From positions 1 through 56,895 of the forward strand of contig JAFWQJ010000065.1 of assembly GCA_017545185.1 (NCBI GenBank): a DNA stretch of 56,895 nt. Reading direction: 5' to 3'. Made by a program: the position numbers and the translations under genes. The stretch is from Oscillospiraceae bacterium (GTDB lineage: Bacteria > Bacillota > Clostridia > Oscillospirales > Ruminococcaceae). Positions 8,344 to 16,909 of the stretch are shown here, in pieces; the stretch's first letter is position 1; each line of letters begins with the position of its first letter. The notes under the pieces were generated by a model that was not told where the DNA came from, did no database searches, and saw nothing but the letters and a program-made list of their open reading frames with translations.

Positions 8344-10143
8344 ATGAAGTACAGATTTTTTCCGCGAAAAATGACAGCGGCATTTCTGGCATGCACACTT
8401 TGCAATCCGGCTCAGGAGCTGACAGCATCCGGTCATGCGCCGACCTGCCGTCCGGTCTGCTATACCCTGACGGAAACGGCAGGCTGCTGGTACTATGCAG
8501 ACGAAAACGGCAATCCGATGCCGGAGCAGTCCGCACCGCGCCGCAGAAAGGCTCCGGCTGATCTGCAGGGACTGCCCGCCCGCTATGACCTGCGGGAGGA
8601 AGGCTATGTGACACCGGCAAAGTCACAGGTCGGCGGGACCTGCTGGGCTTACGGGCATATCGGTGCGATCGAGTCCAATATGATCCGGAAGGGAATGGCC
8701 GAACCGACACTGGATCTTTCGGAGGCGCACATGATATGGTTCGGCCGCGGACAGGGCGGTCCGGCGGATCCGTCCGATCCGCTCTACGGAGACGGCGTAA
8801 ATCTCGGCACAGAGGCATATATACAGGGCGGCGGGCTGTACTGGGTCACCGGTCCGCTTCTCGCATGGGAAGGCGTTGTCCGTGAATCGGATGCGCCTGC
8901 GCATCAGGACAGGATCCCGATGGATGAATCGCTGCGGTTCCGTTCGATCGCGCATTTGCAGAATATGCGGAAATACTCCAAAAACGACGCCCTCATGATC
9001 AAGCAGACATTGATGGAAAAGGGCGCGCTGGCTTTTTCGTATTTCATCCCGTCAGACATCGAGTGCATGTCTCCGCAGTGCGGCTTTTATCAGACGCTGT
9101 ATGTTCCGGGCGATCCTGCACGCTCAAAAGTTGAAGGCGGCGGGCATACCGTGACGCTGGTCGGCTGGGACGACAATTTCCCGAAGGAGAACTTCAACGA
9201 AACACCGCCCGGAGACGGCGCTTGGATCCTGAAAAACACATGGGGCGAAAATGCATCCCGGACAGAAAAAGGCTTTTTCTATATGTCGTATTACGAGCCG
9301 GGCATTGCGGATATTTCACTGCTGGACATGGAATCCCCGGACAATTACAGCGGGATCTATCAGTACGACGGCGATTCCGATACGAGCTATACGACCGGTC
9401 ACGGCTCTGACTACGGCTTTTTGCAGGCGAATGTTTTTACGGCGCGGAAGGACGAGAATATCACTGCTGTCGGTTTCTATATCAACAATTACGATGTGCC
9501 GTATGAAGCGGAGATCTACGCGCTGGAGCCTGACTTTGCAGATCCGCGGGACGGCAGACTGCTGACTTCCGTCAGCGGAACGGCAGACTATATCGGATAT
9601 TACACGGTCCCGCTTGCGCCGGGATGCGGCGTCCGTGCCGGGCAGCTGTTTTCTGTTGTCATCAAAACGGCGCCCTGCGCGCATACGACCTGCCATTTTG
9701 ACCGGCACTGTTTTGCACCGCGCACCTCCTTCTTCACGGTCTATAATGCCGACGGAGAAGAGCCGTGGAAGGACTGTTATGAAGACGGGCGCGGAAATGC
9801 CAATATCAAGGCCTATACATCCAACGGCCTGATGCTCTGCGAAGCGCTCTGTCCGGATCCGCTGATCCGTGAAGATCTTGCAGCGGAATATGATACGGAC
9901 GGAGACGGGTTCCTCACGGAAGATGAGCTGTCTGCGGTTCACGGGATCCCGTATGATATCAGCGGGGACGGCAGGGTCAATGCGGCAGACCTGACGCTGC
10001 TGAAGCGTGCCGTATCCGGAAAACAGGCGGCAGGCTCCGGTTATCACTGGAACAACGGTGACCTTGATCACGACAGAAGGCTGACGCGTGAGGATATTGA
10101 CAGGATGCAGTATTTCCTGCTCCGGAAGCCGGAAACCGCATGA
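8344..10143 (+). CDS. Secreted C1 papain-like cysteine protease with dockerin
   Basis: 599 aa from the ATG at 8344, which has the ribosome site GGGAGGG. An in-frame ATG at 8287 lacks one and would place extra residues before the signal peptide. Domain order: signal peptide (1-28); C1A peptidase (about 75-325) with the oxyanion Gln in KSQVGGTCWAYG, catalytic Cys100, His268 in GGGHTVTLVGW and Asn298 in LKNTWGE; a beta-sandwich like the lectin-like domain that follows many clostridial C1 proteases (about 335-455, NYSGIYQYDG); C-terminal type I dockerin (about 520-595) with loops DTDGDGFLTEDE and DISGDGRVNAADLTLLKRA. Role: an extracellular peptidase displayed through a cohesin. A paralogue with the same order is at 28319-30028. 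All catalytic residues are present. Confidence 0.93.
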   Translation: MKYRFFPRKMTAAFLACTLCNPAQELTASGHAPTCRPVCYTLTETAGCWYYADENGNPMPEQSAPRRRKAPADLQGLPARYDLREEGYVTPAKSQVGGTCWAYGHIGAIESNMIRKGMAEPTLDLSEAHMIWFGRGQGGPADPSDPLYGDGVNLGTEAYIQGGGLYWVTGPLLAWEGVVRESDAPAHQDRIPMDESLRFRSIAHLQNMRKYSKNDALMIKQTLMEKGALAFSYFIPSDIECMSPQCGFYQTLYVPGDPARSKVEGGGHTVTLVGWDDNFPKENFNETPPGDGAWILKNTWGENASRTEKGFFYMSYYEPGIADISLLDMESPDNYSGIYQYDGDSDTSYTTGHGSDYGFLQANVFTARKDENITAVGFYINNYDVPYEAEIYALEPDFADPRDGRLLTSVSGTADYIGYYTVPLAPGCGVRAGQLFSVVIKTAPCAHTTCHFDRHCFAPRTSFFTVYNADGEEPWKDCYEDGRGNANIKAYTSNGLMLCEALCPDPLIREDLAAEYDTDGDGFLTEDELSAVHGIPYDISGDGRVNAADLTLLKRAVSGKQAAGSGYHWNNGDLDHDRRLTREDIDRMQYFLLRKPETA

Positions 10144-10151
10144 TGCGGAAG

Positions 10152-10276
10152 CGGGATTTCGTCGCGGATGAAATGCACACCGCGCCGGCATTTCGTCACG
10201 GTTTGGAAACTCAGGTGCCCAAAACGGGATTTCATCGCCGTATACGGCATTTCATCTCAATATCCGGCATTTCGTC
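10152..10276 (+). repeat. Phased 12-bp motif array A (candidate activator sites)
   Basis: Copies of CGGSATTTCRTC lie at 10152-10163, 10186-10197, 10225-10236, 10245-10256 and 10265-10276. The last three are spaced exactly 20 bp apart. An inverted half-copy (GATGAAATGC, 10168-10177) makes a near-palindrome with the first. The array ends 8 bp before the -35 box at 10285. The same motif and geometry recur at 28088-28188. Likely a tandem binding site for a direct-repeat-binding regulator such as a LytTR protein (inference). Confidence 0.75.
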
Positions 10277-10284
10277 GTATTATA

Positions 10285-10313
10285 TTGCTTTTCTTGAAGT
10301 ATCGTGCTATAAT
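10285..10313 (+). promoter_or_regulatory. Promoter downstream of array A
   Basis: TTGCTT (10285-10290), 17-bp spacer, TATAAT (10308-10313). Leaves a leader of about 150 nt before the ATG at 10470. The weak -35 fits an activated promoter. Confidence 0.7.
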
Positions 10314-10469
10314 AATATTGTGGACTTCACATTCAGATACAAAACGTCACACTACATTTCATACAGGGGGATTTCGCATCACTGCTGAGCTGCTTTCCGT
10401 GCGCGGAGGAATGCAGCTGAGTATATTATCACAACACCTTATTCACTACAATCTCAGGAGGATCTCCAC

Positions 10470-11933
10470 ATGAAACGCATCAAATCTATGGTTTGTATCT
10501 CAACCGCACTGTTTACACTCTCTGCAGTCCCGTTTTCTGCCGGCATCACAGCACAGGCTGCAACGGGTACAGGCACCACATCAGACGGCCTCAGGTATTC
10601 CTATGATACTTCCGCAAACAAAGCGGTCATCACCGGATACACAGGCTCTGCTTCGGCCGTGACGATCCCTTCGACCCTTGCAAACTGCTCTGTCAAAGAG
10701 ATCGGTAAAAAAGCGTTCTTTTATAAGAATGTGACATCGGTCTCGCTCCCGAACACTGTTTCAACGATCGGGGAAAACGCATTTTACGGCTCTCATCTGA
10801 CGGGCATCACCCTGCCCTCCGGCGTGACCGCAGTCGATCAGTATGCCTTTGCATTCTGCAGCGACCTGCAAACGGTCACGATCAGCGGTGCGGCAGAACT
10901 GGATCTCGCTTCTTTCTGGAATTGTCCGTCTTTGACCAGTGTGCAGGTTTCCGCAAATTCCAAAACCAAAAGAGACCAGATCGCATTTATGGAATGCCCG
11001 AACCTGACACAGGTCAACGGCATTGCACCTTATACGACCCAGACTGACAGCAGCGGTCATACGTATCCCGTCCTGAATCCTGCGGCAGAGACTGCCATCC
11101 GCAATCACTTCAGCCGCAGCACCGACGTCAAGTTCGTCAATGATTTCTGCTCGCTCTACTGCGCATATATCGTCGATACGGAAACAGACCCGTGGATGAC
11201 GCAGACGCTGAAAGCCCGGCAGCTGCACGACTGGCTTGTCCGGCACTGTGAATACGAGGATAAGAACGGCATCGAGCAAAACAGTGACACGGAGAATTTC
11301 GTCTCATCCGCAGTCTTTCTCAGCTGTGCCATGAATATCCGCGGAAACGGCATCGGTGAAGCTGTCTGCGACGGTTATTCCAAGGCCTACAATATGCTGC
11401 TGGCACAGGCCGGCATGGAATGCTACCGCATCGGAACAGCCACGCATTCATGGAACATCGCCAAGATCGACAATCAGTTCTATGAAATTGATGTCACGCA
11501 TGATGACCCGATCACCTATAACAGCAGCGGCGTCGTTGTCCCTGACAACACCTTCGGAAACATCTATTCAACGCGGTATACGCACTTCCTCAAAAGCCAT
11601 GCGGATATGAAGGTCGCACACAAGAACAAATACAATAATCCGGAGCTGTGTGATTACAACATTGATCATCATCCGCTGCTCGGCGAAGCCCCCGACAACA
11701 TCACAGCCCTGATGGCACAATGCACGGTGTCCCTGACCGACACAAACCAGGACGGAATGCTCGACAATGACTTCGACATGGACGGTACGGCGTTCGGCAC
11801 GGATTACTGGGAGGATATCCTTGCATATTCGATGCTTTGCGGCCGTTACTTCGGATATGATGACGATCTGAACGATCACATGCCCGAGGCGCTCTATATC
11901 ATGCATCAGGAGCATCACGGCGTCTGGGGATAA
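10470..11933 (+). CDS. Secreted leucine-rich (BspA-like) transglutaminase-like protein
   Basis: 487 aa. Signal peptide 1-31 (cut after AQA). LRR_5/BspA-type repeats at about 70-190 (KEIGKKAFFYKNVTSVSLPN, IGENAFYGSHLTGITLPS). Transglutaminase-like domain at about 205-390 with the complete triad: Cys300 in EAVCDGYSKA, His326 in THSWN and Asp341 in IDVTHDD. The end carries one Ca-loop-like stretch (DTNQDGMLDNDFDMDG) followed by a helix. It resembles half of a dockerin, but a second loop is not evident. Such fusions are seen in secreted Clostridia proteins; whether they cross-link proteins or act as peptidases is not known. AGGAGG ribosome site. Transcription starts from a promoter placed behind the phased motif array, so it is probably regulated. 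Confidence 0.88.
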   Translation: MKRIKSMVCISTALFTLSAVPFSAGITAQAATGTGTTSDGLRYSYDTSANKAVITGYTGSASAVTIPSTLANCSVKEIGKKAFFYKNVTSVSLPNTVSTIGENAFYGSHLTGITLPSGVTAVDQYAFAFCSDLQTVTISGAAELDLASFWNCPSLTSVQVSANSKTKRDQIAFMECPNLTQVNGIAPYTTQTDSSGHTYPVLNPAAETAIRNHFSRSTDVKFVNDFCSLYCAYIVDTETDPWMTQTLKARQLHDWLVRHCEYEDKNGIEQNSDTENFVSSAVFLSCAMNIRGNGIGEAVCDGYSKAYNMLLAQAGMECYRIGTATHSWNIAKIDNQFYEIDVTHDDPITYNSSGVVVPDNTFGNIYSTRYTHFLKSHADMKVAHKNKYNNPELCDYNIDHHPLLGEAPDNITALMAQCTVSLTDTNQDGMLDNDFDMDGTAFGTDYWEDILAYSMLCGRYFGYDDDLNDHMPEALYIMHQEHHGVWG

Positions 11934-11950
11934 CCCCCATATATATCTTT

Positions 11951-11994
11951 TTCAGGCTGCCTTCCGCCGCGCAGGAAAGGCAGCCTGAATTTTT
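11951..11994 (+). terminator. Strong terminator
   Basis: TTCAGGCTGCCTT (11951-11963) pairs with AAGGCAGCCTGAA (11977-11989), followed by TTTTT. Confidence 0.9.
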
Positions 11995-12087
11995 ATTTGC
12001 AGAACGGAGGACAGAAACGGAACATTCTGCTGCGGTCAGATCCGCATAGCAGGAGATGACATTCTCCGTATCATCCGGTGCTGCGGC

Positions 12088-12116
12088 TTGCATATTTCTC
12101 AGGAACGTGATATAAT
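12088..12116 (+). promoter_or_regulatory. Sigma-A promoter of the ECF sigma operon
   Basis: TTGCAT (12088-12093), 17-bp spacer, TATAAT (12111-12116). Confidence 0.75.
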
Positions 12117-12158
12117 CAACATTGTAAATAAAGACACAAAAAATTTTTTTCGGAAAAA

Positions 12159-12190
12159 TGAAACCTTTTTCGTGTCTGCGGTGTATGTTA
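12159..12190 (+). promoter_or_regulatory. Candidate ECF-type (autoregulated) promoter
   Basis: TGAAACC (12159-12165) matches the GAAAC-type -35 of many Gram-positive ECF sigma factors. GTGTATGTTA about 16 bp downstream would be the -10. It lies between the sigma-A promoter and the ECF gene. Autoregulation is an inference. Confidence 0.45.
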
Positions 12191-12245
12191 GGTGAAAGAG
12201 CTCTTTTCAACAACAGCAGTTCCGGATTAACGGAGAGAGGACAAT

Positions 12246-12713
12246 ATGACCGATTCGCTTTTTACAAAGGCCTATGAGCTGTACAGGAACAATGTCTATG
12301 CGGCTGCGTTCAGCTGTGTGCGGAATGCCGCGGATGCAGCAGATCTCCAGCAGGAAACCTTCATGCGGCTGTATACCTGTGACAAGGAATTTGAAAACGA
12401 TACACATATCAAAGCGTGGCTGCTTCGTGTCGTCGTCAATCTGAGCAAAAATCATCTCAGAGATAACCGCCGCATTGTTCTGACAGAACTGACAGAAACG
12501 ATCCCTGCGCCGGACGGAACCGGTCAGCAGGATGTTCTCGACGCCGTACTCGCTCTGCCTGAAAAATACCGCGCACCGATCCATCTGCATTACTATGAGG
12601 ATTATTCGGTGCGGGAGATCGCAGAGATACTGGACTTGACAGAGGGTGCAGTCAAAACAAGACTGCGCCGCGGCAGAAGCCTGCTGGAAAAAGCACTTGG
12701 GAAGGAAGGCTGA
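12246..12713 (+). CDS. ECF (group 4) RNA polymerase sigma factor
   Basis: 155 aa, the usual length for the family. Region 2 spans about residues 5-70 (NAADAADLQQETFMRLYT includes the region 2.2-2.4 signature). Region 4 at about 100-150 holds the HTH (YSVREIAEILDLTEGAVKTR followed by LRRGR). There are no extra domains. Start ATG 12246 with GGAGAGAGG ribosome site. The next gene starts 4 bp after the stop and encodes a single-pass membrane protein, the usual partner arrangement for a sigma/anti-sigma pair. The sequence does not show what signal is sensed. Confidence 0.93.
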   Translation: MTDSLFTKAYELYRNNVYAAAFSCVRNAADAADLQQETFMRLYTCDKEFENDTHIKAWLLRVVVNLSKNHLRDNRRIVLTELTETIPAPDGTGQQDVLDAVLALPEKYRAPIHLHYYEDYSVREIAEILDLTEGAVKTRLRRGRSLLEKALGKEG

Positions 12714-12717
12714 TCGT

Positions 12718-14295
12718 ATGAGTATGCAAACAGACTATCGTGAACAGGTGGATCGCATTTGTGAGCAGGCAGCAATGCCGGACGGAAAGGAGTTATTGGA
12801 AATGGCAAAGAATTACGCAGCAAACGGAGGAGAGACCTGGAGACCCCGCCGCGGGATCAGAATGATCCGGACAGGCATCATCATTGCAGCAGCCTGCACA
12901 GCGGCAGCCGGTCTGACCGCAGTCGGAGCAGGCGCAGCAGGATTCGGACCGCTGTCCGGTCTGTTCCGCGAGAAGTTTCAGGACAACACAACGGCCGATC
13001 TGATCGACAGGGGGTATCTGTGCGAGATCAATCAGTCGTTCCGGGACGGCATTTACCGCGCCGATCTGCTCGGTGTCTCCGGCGATCTGGCAAACCCGAA
13101 GGTCATCATTGACCTTTATATTGATGATCCGGAGATCGCGGCGGCAAACGAGACCGTGAACATCGGCGTCTATACGCTCGGTGTTTATCAGTACGATCAC
13201 GAGCTGGATCAGTATATGTGGGCGGACGGCACGGCGTACCGTGATTCCGAGATCCCGAATCTGTATCATGCAAGCATTCAGGGCGCGCCTGTATGGATGT
13301 CGAACGGAGAAGAATGCGTGATCGACATCACCGCGATTTACAGAAATGAACCGGACGGCACATCCGTGATCGACCGCACGCACATGGAAACCCGTCTGAC
13401 GATCCCGACAGGTGAGCTCGCGGGTACAAATTGCCTGTATTATGCAGAGGAGGAGAACATGGTTCTTCCGGTGAACGGGATCGACTATCTGCTGACGCGG
13501 GCAGAGTTCAGCGCATACCAGACAGAGATCAACCTCCGCCTGAAAATGGACGGGTTCCTTGCATCCGCACCGGAAGACGCACAGATCGACAGCACCTTAT
13601 TCAAGGATACGGCGCTGAATGAAGCACTGGTCCTGACCGTTGACGGAACCGAATACAGATGCAATCCGGACTGCTGCTACATCTATTGGGATACTGAGGA
13701 CGAATGCGATGACGGCGGATACGGTTATGTTGCGCCGATCTTCGAACGGATCGACTATAATTCTGCCGAGACGATCGTTCTTTCGGCGGGCGATGCAAGC
13801 CTGACGCTGAAGGGTTCTTCTGCAGACACTGATTTCACGGAGAGCACGGACAGCAGCAGTCAGGATGCAGATGCCGATACGGATGAACAAACGGAAATTC
13901 CGGCGGAACAGCCTGCCGGCAGCACTTCCGATGCCATGACGTATGCGTATCATACGCCGCTGTACTTCGCGGAGGAAGACGATGCGGTGCTGCACTTCGG
14001 GCATATTGATTATCATATCAACTATGTGTTCTTCCATGAGACAGACACCGAGATCGGCCTTTATTTCGATGCGGACAGCTATGATGACGCAGCACTGAAT
14101 AACGCCCTGACGCTGACCATTGACGGAGAAACCTACAGCTGCACGCCGAACTGCTGCTATACATGGCTCGACACGGAGGGAGAAGCAGAGGTCGTGAACC
14201 GCGGCTATGTGCATCCGACATTTCCGGCATTCAGCTTTGATGCAGCAGAATCGGTTATCCTCTCTGCCGGCAATGCAAGCTATACGCTGAAATGA
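12718..14295 (+). CDS. Single-pass membrane protein, probable anti-sigma partner
   Basis: 525 aa. The start at ATG 12718 is chosen because GGAAGG lies 9 bp upstream and the sigma gene ends at 12713. Residues 1-48 are cytoplasmic and include a short Cys/Glu-rich helix (VDRICEQAAMPDGKELLEMA) where an anti-sigma domain is expected. A transmembrane helix spans about 49-72. The rest is extracellular: a DUF4179-like region (75-230), then two copies of a roughly 110-residue module joined by a Ser/Asp/Thr-rich linker. Both copies hold the motif VDGTEYRCNPDCCYIYWDT / IDGETYSCTPNCCYTWLDT and end in VLSAGDASLTLK / ILSAGNASYTLK. No classic zinc anti-sigma motif (HxxxCxxC) is present. Anti-sigma function is inferred from position and topology. 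Confidence 0.8.
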   Translation: MSMQTDYREQVDRICEQAAMPDGKELLEMAKNYAANGGETWRPRRGIRMIRTGIIIAAACTAAAGLTAVGAGAAGFGPLSGLFREKFQDNTTADLIDRGYLCEINQSFRDGIYRADLLGVSGDLANPKVIIDLYIDDPEIAAANETVNIGVYTLGVYQYDHELDQYMWADGTAYRDSEIPNLYHASIQGAPVWMSNGEECVIDITAIYRNEPDGTSVIDRTHMETRLTIPTGELAGTNCLYYAEEENMVLPVNGIDYLLTRAEFSAYQTEINLRLKMDGFLASAPEDAQIDSTLFKDTALNEALVLTVDGTEYRCNPDCCYIYWDTEDECDDGGYGYVAPIFERIDYNSAETIVLSAGDASLTLKGSSADTDFTESTDSSSQDADADTDEQTEIPAEQPAGSTSDAMTYAYHTPLYFAEEDDAVLHFGHIDYHINYVFFHETDTEIGLYFDADSYDDAALNNALTLTIDGETYSCTPNCCYTWLDTEGEAEVVNRGYVHPTFPAFSFDAAESVILSAGNASYTLK

Positions 14296-14345
14296 GACCG
14301 TGACAGAATCAAACGCTGCTGCAGCCTTGCAGCAATACAGACGCC

Positions 14346-14380
14346 CGAAAAAGCCCTGCGAAAGCCGGGCTTTTTCTTTT
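14346..14380 (+). terminator. Terminator of the ECF operon
   Basis: AAAAAGCCC (14348-14356) and GGGCTTTTT (14367-14375), followed by CTTTT. Confidence 0.85.
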
Positions 14381-14492
14381 TCTCGCTGCGCATCGGGGAG
14401 ATGACACGGCAAAAGCGGAAAGAACATAAAGCGTACATCGCGGCGCAATGATATTCCGTGTCCGCGCAGGAATACAAACGGCTGTAACAGAA

Positions 14493-14528
14493 AGGCATCG
14501 CCCCGCCCGGGACGATGCCTGTTTGTTT
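14493..14528. terminator. Bidirectional hairpin between convergent operons
   Basis: AGGCATCG (14493-14500) and CGATGCCT (14513-14520) with a GC-rich loop, followed by GTTTGTTTT on the + strand. It lies between the ECF operon and the leftward kinase gene. Confidence 0.6.
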
Positions 14529-14567
14529 TACTGTGTTTCATCTGCTCCCCCGCCGCGCTGACCGTCA

Positions 14568-14624
14568 GCATCAGAAACAGGAACGCGCTTTTCCGCACGA
14601 TCCGCCTGCATCCGTATCATCACC
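14568..14624. repeat. Dispersed intergenic repeat, copy 2
   Basis: 57 bp nearly identical to 7303-7366. The rest of the 14381-14672 gap holds the bidirectional hairpin and no supported gene. Read leftward the repeat encodes a signal-peptide-like string (RKSAFLFLM), so it could be a relic 5' end of a gene. Confidence 0.72.
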
Positions 14625-14672
14625 CGCGGGCGTTGTCCGCAGAGATGTATGCGGGAAAGGATGCAGTATGCT

Positions 14673-16133
14673 TCATTTCATCAGAACGATCTGCACGGTA
14701 AACACATGCTCCGCGCAGGACAGCTTCATCATTCCGCCGTACTTTTCAACGGTTCTGCGGATGTTGCCGATCCCGTATCCGTGCAGGGCTTTGTCCTGCT
14801 TGCCGGTGATGTGATTTCCGCCGGACATCAGCGCCGTACAGTCCACATCCGCCGGACAGCTGTTGGACGCCTCGATCAGACGGTGATGCTCCGATTTTCT
14901 GAACGAAAGCCGGACAAATCCGTTTTCCGTCTGCGCGGCTGCTTCGACCGCATTGTCCAGCAGATTCGCAAACACGGTGCAGATATCCATCGGCTTCCAG
15001 TTCAGTCCGCCGTCGATCACGCCGTCCGTGCTGAATGTGATGCCGAGCTCTGTCATTTTTGCAAGCTTCGATGCGATCAGCGCATCGACCATGTCGTCTC
15101 CCGTGACGACCTTCGGGGACAGCGCACTGACCTCCGTGCGCATATCATCCAGATACCGCTTTGCCTCCGCGATCTTCCCCTCCTCCATGAGCATGGCGAC
15201 CGCCGTCAGATTATTCTGCACATCATGCCGGAATGCGCGGGTATCCTCCTGTGCCGCCCGGTACTGCCGGGAAGCATTCAGCTCCGTTTCGAGGAAATTC
15301 TGCTGATAGGCAGTCAGCTCCTTATAGGACGCACTGAGCCTGTTCCGCAGGATCAGCAGCGGGATCAGCAGGATCAGCAGCAGCATGAACAGCACCAGAA
15401 TGATCCGCATGGGCAGACTGCCGCCTGCAAGCGGGATGCCCTGCTTTTCCACAGTTTCAAACAGAATATTGATCAGCAGCGCGATGACGGCATAAAACAG
15501 GACCGATGCCACATCAATTTTCCGCAGCCGGAGCGCAATGCCTTTTTTGTATACGCGGAAATACAGCAGCAGCGTGATGATGACCGCCAGCACCAGACGG
15601 ATGATATCCAGCTGCATCATCTCCGCCATGGACGTTTCCGCGACATGCTTGCCGGAAATACCGGTTTCCGTGATGCAGTAGCGGATCATTTCCGGCGGCA
15701 GACTGCACACAAAGCTGATCAGCATACAAACGCCGAATGCGATCAAAAAGCGCAGCAGCCCCTTCCGGAACCCGATCCCCTTTCCGGCCGCGATCACTGC
15801 GGCGACCCAGAAAAAGATCGACGAGCCGCCGATCAGGAACACCCGATCGCCCAGATCACTGATCAGGAACGTATCCGTCATGGTACCGTTCTCCGCCATG
15901 TTCCGGCCGATCGCGATTCCGATGATCAGCGAAACGATCATCACGGCGATCATTGTGACCGGAAAGCCGACGATCACGAACGCCGCACGTTTTCGCGAGA
16001 TCACGACCGCATCGTCATAAAAGCAGTGCACGATCAGTGCGGTCGCCAGATACTGAAACAGGACCATGAAAAAATCAATGACCGTCGTGACCAGCATCTC
16101 CCATGAGAACAGCATAGAAACATAATCCTGCAT
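14673..16133 (-). CDS. GHKL sensor histidine kinase of a LytTR two-component system
   Basis: 486 aa. The N-terminal half has about six transmembrane segments (residues about 10-275). A coiled-coil/dimerisation region follows, with His303 in RAFRHDVQNNL, the AgrC/LytS-type phosphoacceptor box. The GHKL ATPase domain has its N box (DICTVFANLLDNAVEAA) and G box (HGYGIGNI). The gene starts on the last base of the response regulator stop (TGATG, position 16133), so the two are translationally coupled. The family often senses peptides or cell-envelope changes, and the ligand here is unknown. The multi-pass sensor and LytTR partner place it with AgrCA-like systems. No autoinducer peptide gene is obvious beside it. 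Confidence 0.93.
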   Translation of the reverse strand: MQDYVSMLFSWEMLVTTVIDFFMVLFQYLATALIVHCFYDDAVVISRKRAAFVIVGFPVTMIAVMIVSLIIGIAIGRNMAENGTMTDTFLISDLGDRVFLIGGSSIFFWVAAVIAAGKGIGFRKGLLRFLIAFGVCMLISFVCSLPPEMIRYCITETGISGKHVAETSMAEMMQLDIIRLVLAVIITLLLYFRVYKKGIALRLRKIDVASVLFYAVIALLINILFETVEKQGIPLAGGSLPMRIILVLFMLLLILLIPLLILRNRLSASYKELTAYQQNFLETELNASRQYRAAQEDTRAFRHDVQNNLTAVAMLMEEGKIAEAKRYLDDMRTEVSALSPKVVTGDDMVDALIASKLAKMTELGITFSTDGVIDGGLNWKPMDICTVFANLLDNAVEAAAQTENGFVRLSFRKSEHHRLIEASNSCPADVDCTALMSGGNHITGKQDKALHGYGIGNIRRTVEKYGGMMKLSCAEHVFTVQIVLMK

Positions 16134-16834
16134 CAGAACGCCTCCCTGCTGACAAATGAAAACAGTGCCTCCCGCAGCGCAGTCTCTTTGCTGCGTGCGA
16201 CCGGCAGTCTCGTTCCGTCCTCCATGACCACTTCCCGGCCGGAAAGCTGCTGTATTTTGGACAGTGCAGCAAGATAGCAGCGGTGGATGCGGAAAAACCC
16301 CTCCGGTGTCAGACGCTGCTCAAAATCGCGCATATTGCCGCGCACGGAATAGCTGTCCGCATCCGTGCTGATGACCACGTTCTGGTTCTGGGATTCGATG
16401 AACAGGATCTCTGCCAGCCGCAGCCGGGTTTCTCCTTCGTCCGTCCGGATCCAGAGCGTTTTTTCGTTTTCCATTTTTTGCAGCACATGGTCGATCACCG
16501 CTTTGATCTTCTGTTCGTCGGCGGGCTTGGTCAGATACCGCAGCGCGTTGACCTCATAACCCTGGATCGCATATTCGATATGCCCGGTGAGAAAGACGAT
16601 GCTGACCGTATCGCTGAGCGCACGCAGCTCCTCCGCCAGCGTGATGCCGTCCATTTCCGGCATTTCAATATCCAGAAACACCAGATCGTAAGCGCGGAGC
16701 CGGAACTGCTTCAGCAGCGCCGCGCCGCTTGAAAAGCTGTCCACCAGCATGTCAAGGCTTTTATACAGCCGGTCGGTAATGCGCCGGAAATCGCTGAGAA
16801 ACTGCTGTTCGTCGTCACAGATTGCTATTCGCAT
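16133..16834 (-). CDS. LytTR-family response regulator
   Basis: 233 aa. The ATG at 16834 has a GGAGG ribosome site. Earlier in-frame codons would run through the promoter. Receiver domain 1-118 with acidic pocket DD (residues 7-8), phosphoacceptor Asp55 (LVFLDIEMPEMDG) and the conserved Lys in LTKPA. LytTR DNA-binding domain about 130-228 (ILFIESQNQNVVISTD, then FFRIHRCYLAALSKI, matching the family's F-x-R-x-H-R/K-S/C-x-L/Y signature). LytTR proteins bind pairs of roughly 9-bp direct repeats about 21 bp apart (established knowledge). A 21-bp-spaced repeat lies just upstream, and 20-21-bp phased arrays stand before two surface-protein promoters in the window. Confidence 0.94.
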   Translation of the reverse strand: MRIAICDDEQQFLSDFRRITDRLYKSLDMLVDSFSSGAALLKQFRLRAYDLVFLDIEMPEMDGITLAEELRALSDTVSIVFLTGHIEYAIQGYEVNALRYLTKPADEQKIKAVIDHVLQKMENEKTLWIRTDEGETRLRLAEILFIESQNQNVVISTDADSYSVRGNMRDFEQRLTPEGFFRIHRCYLAALSKIQQLSGREVVMEDGTRLPVARSKETALREALFSFVSREAF

Positions 16835-16866
16835 AGAAGTCCTCCGTTTTTGATTTTCCATAACAA

Positions 16867-16895
16867 AGTATACCATATACGATGCAAAAATGCAA
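16867..16895 (-). promoter_or_regulatory. Promoter of the LytTR regulator/kinase operon
   Basis: On the - strand: TTGCAT (16895-16890), 17-bp spacer, TATACT (16872-16867). 33 bp before the regulator ATG. Confidence 0.75.
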
Positions 16896-16909
16896 GTGCG
16901 GCATCTGCA

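Noticed and set aside
10470-11933. Calling the C-terminus of the transglutaminase-like protein a dockerin
   Set aside because: Only one Ca-loop-like segment is visible; the second loop and helix of a dockerin are not evident.
14649-16106. 485-codon open frame on the + strand
   Set aside because: Antisense shadow of the histidine kinase gene, Gln/Arg/His-rich and without a ribosome site.
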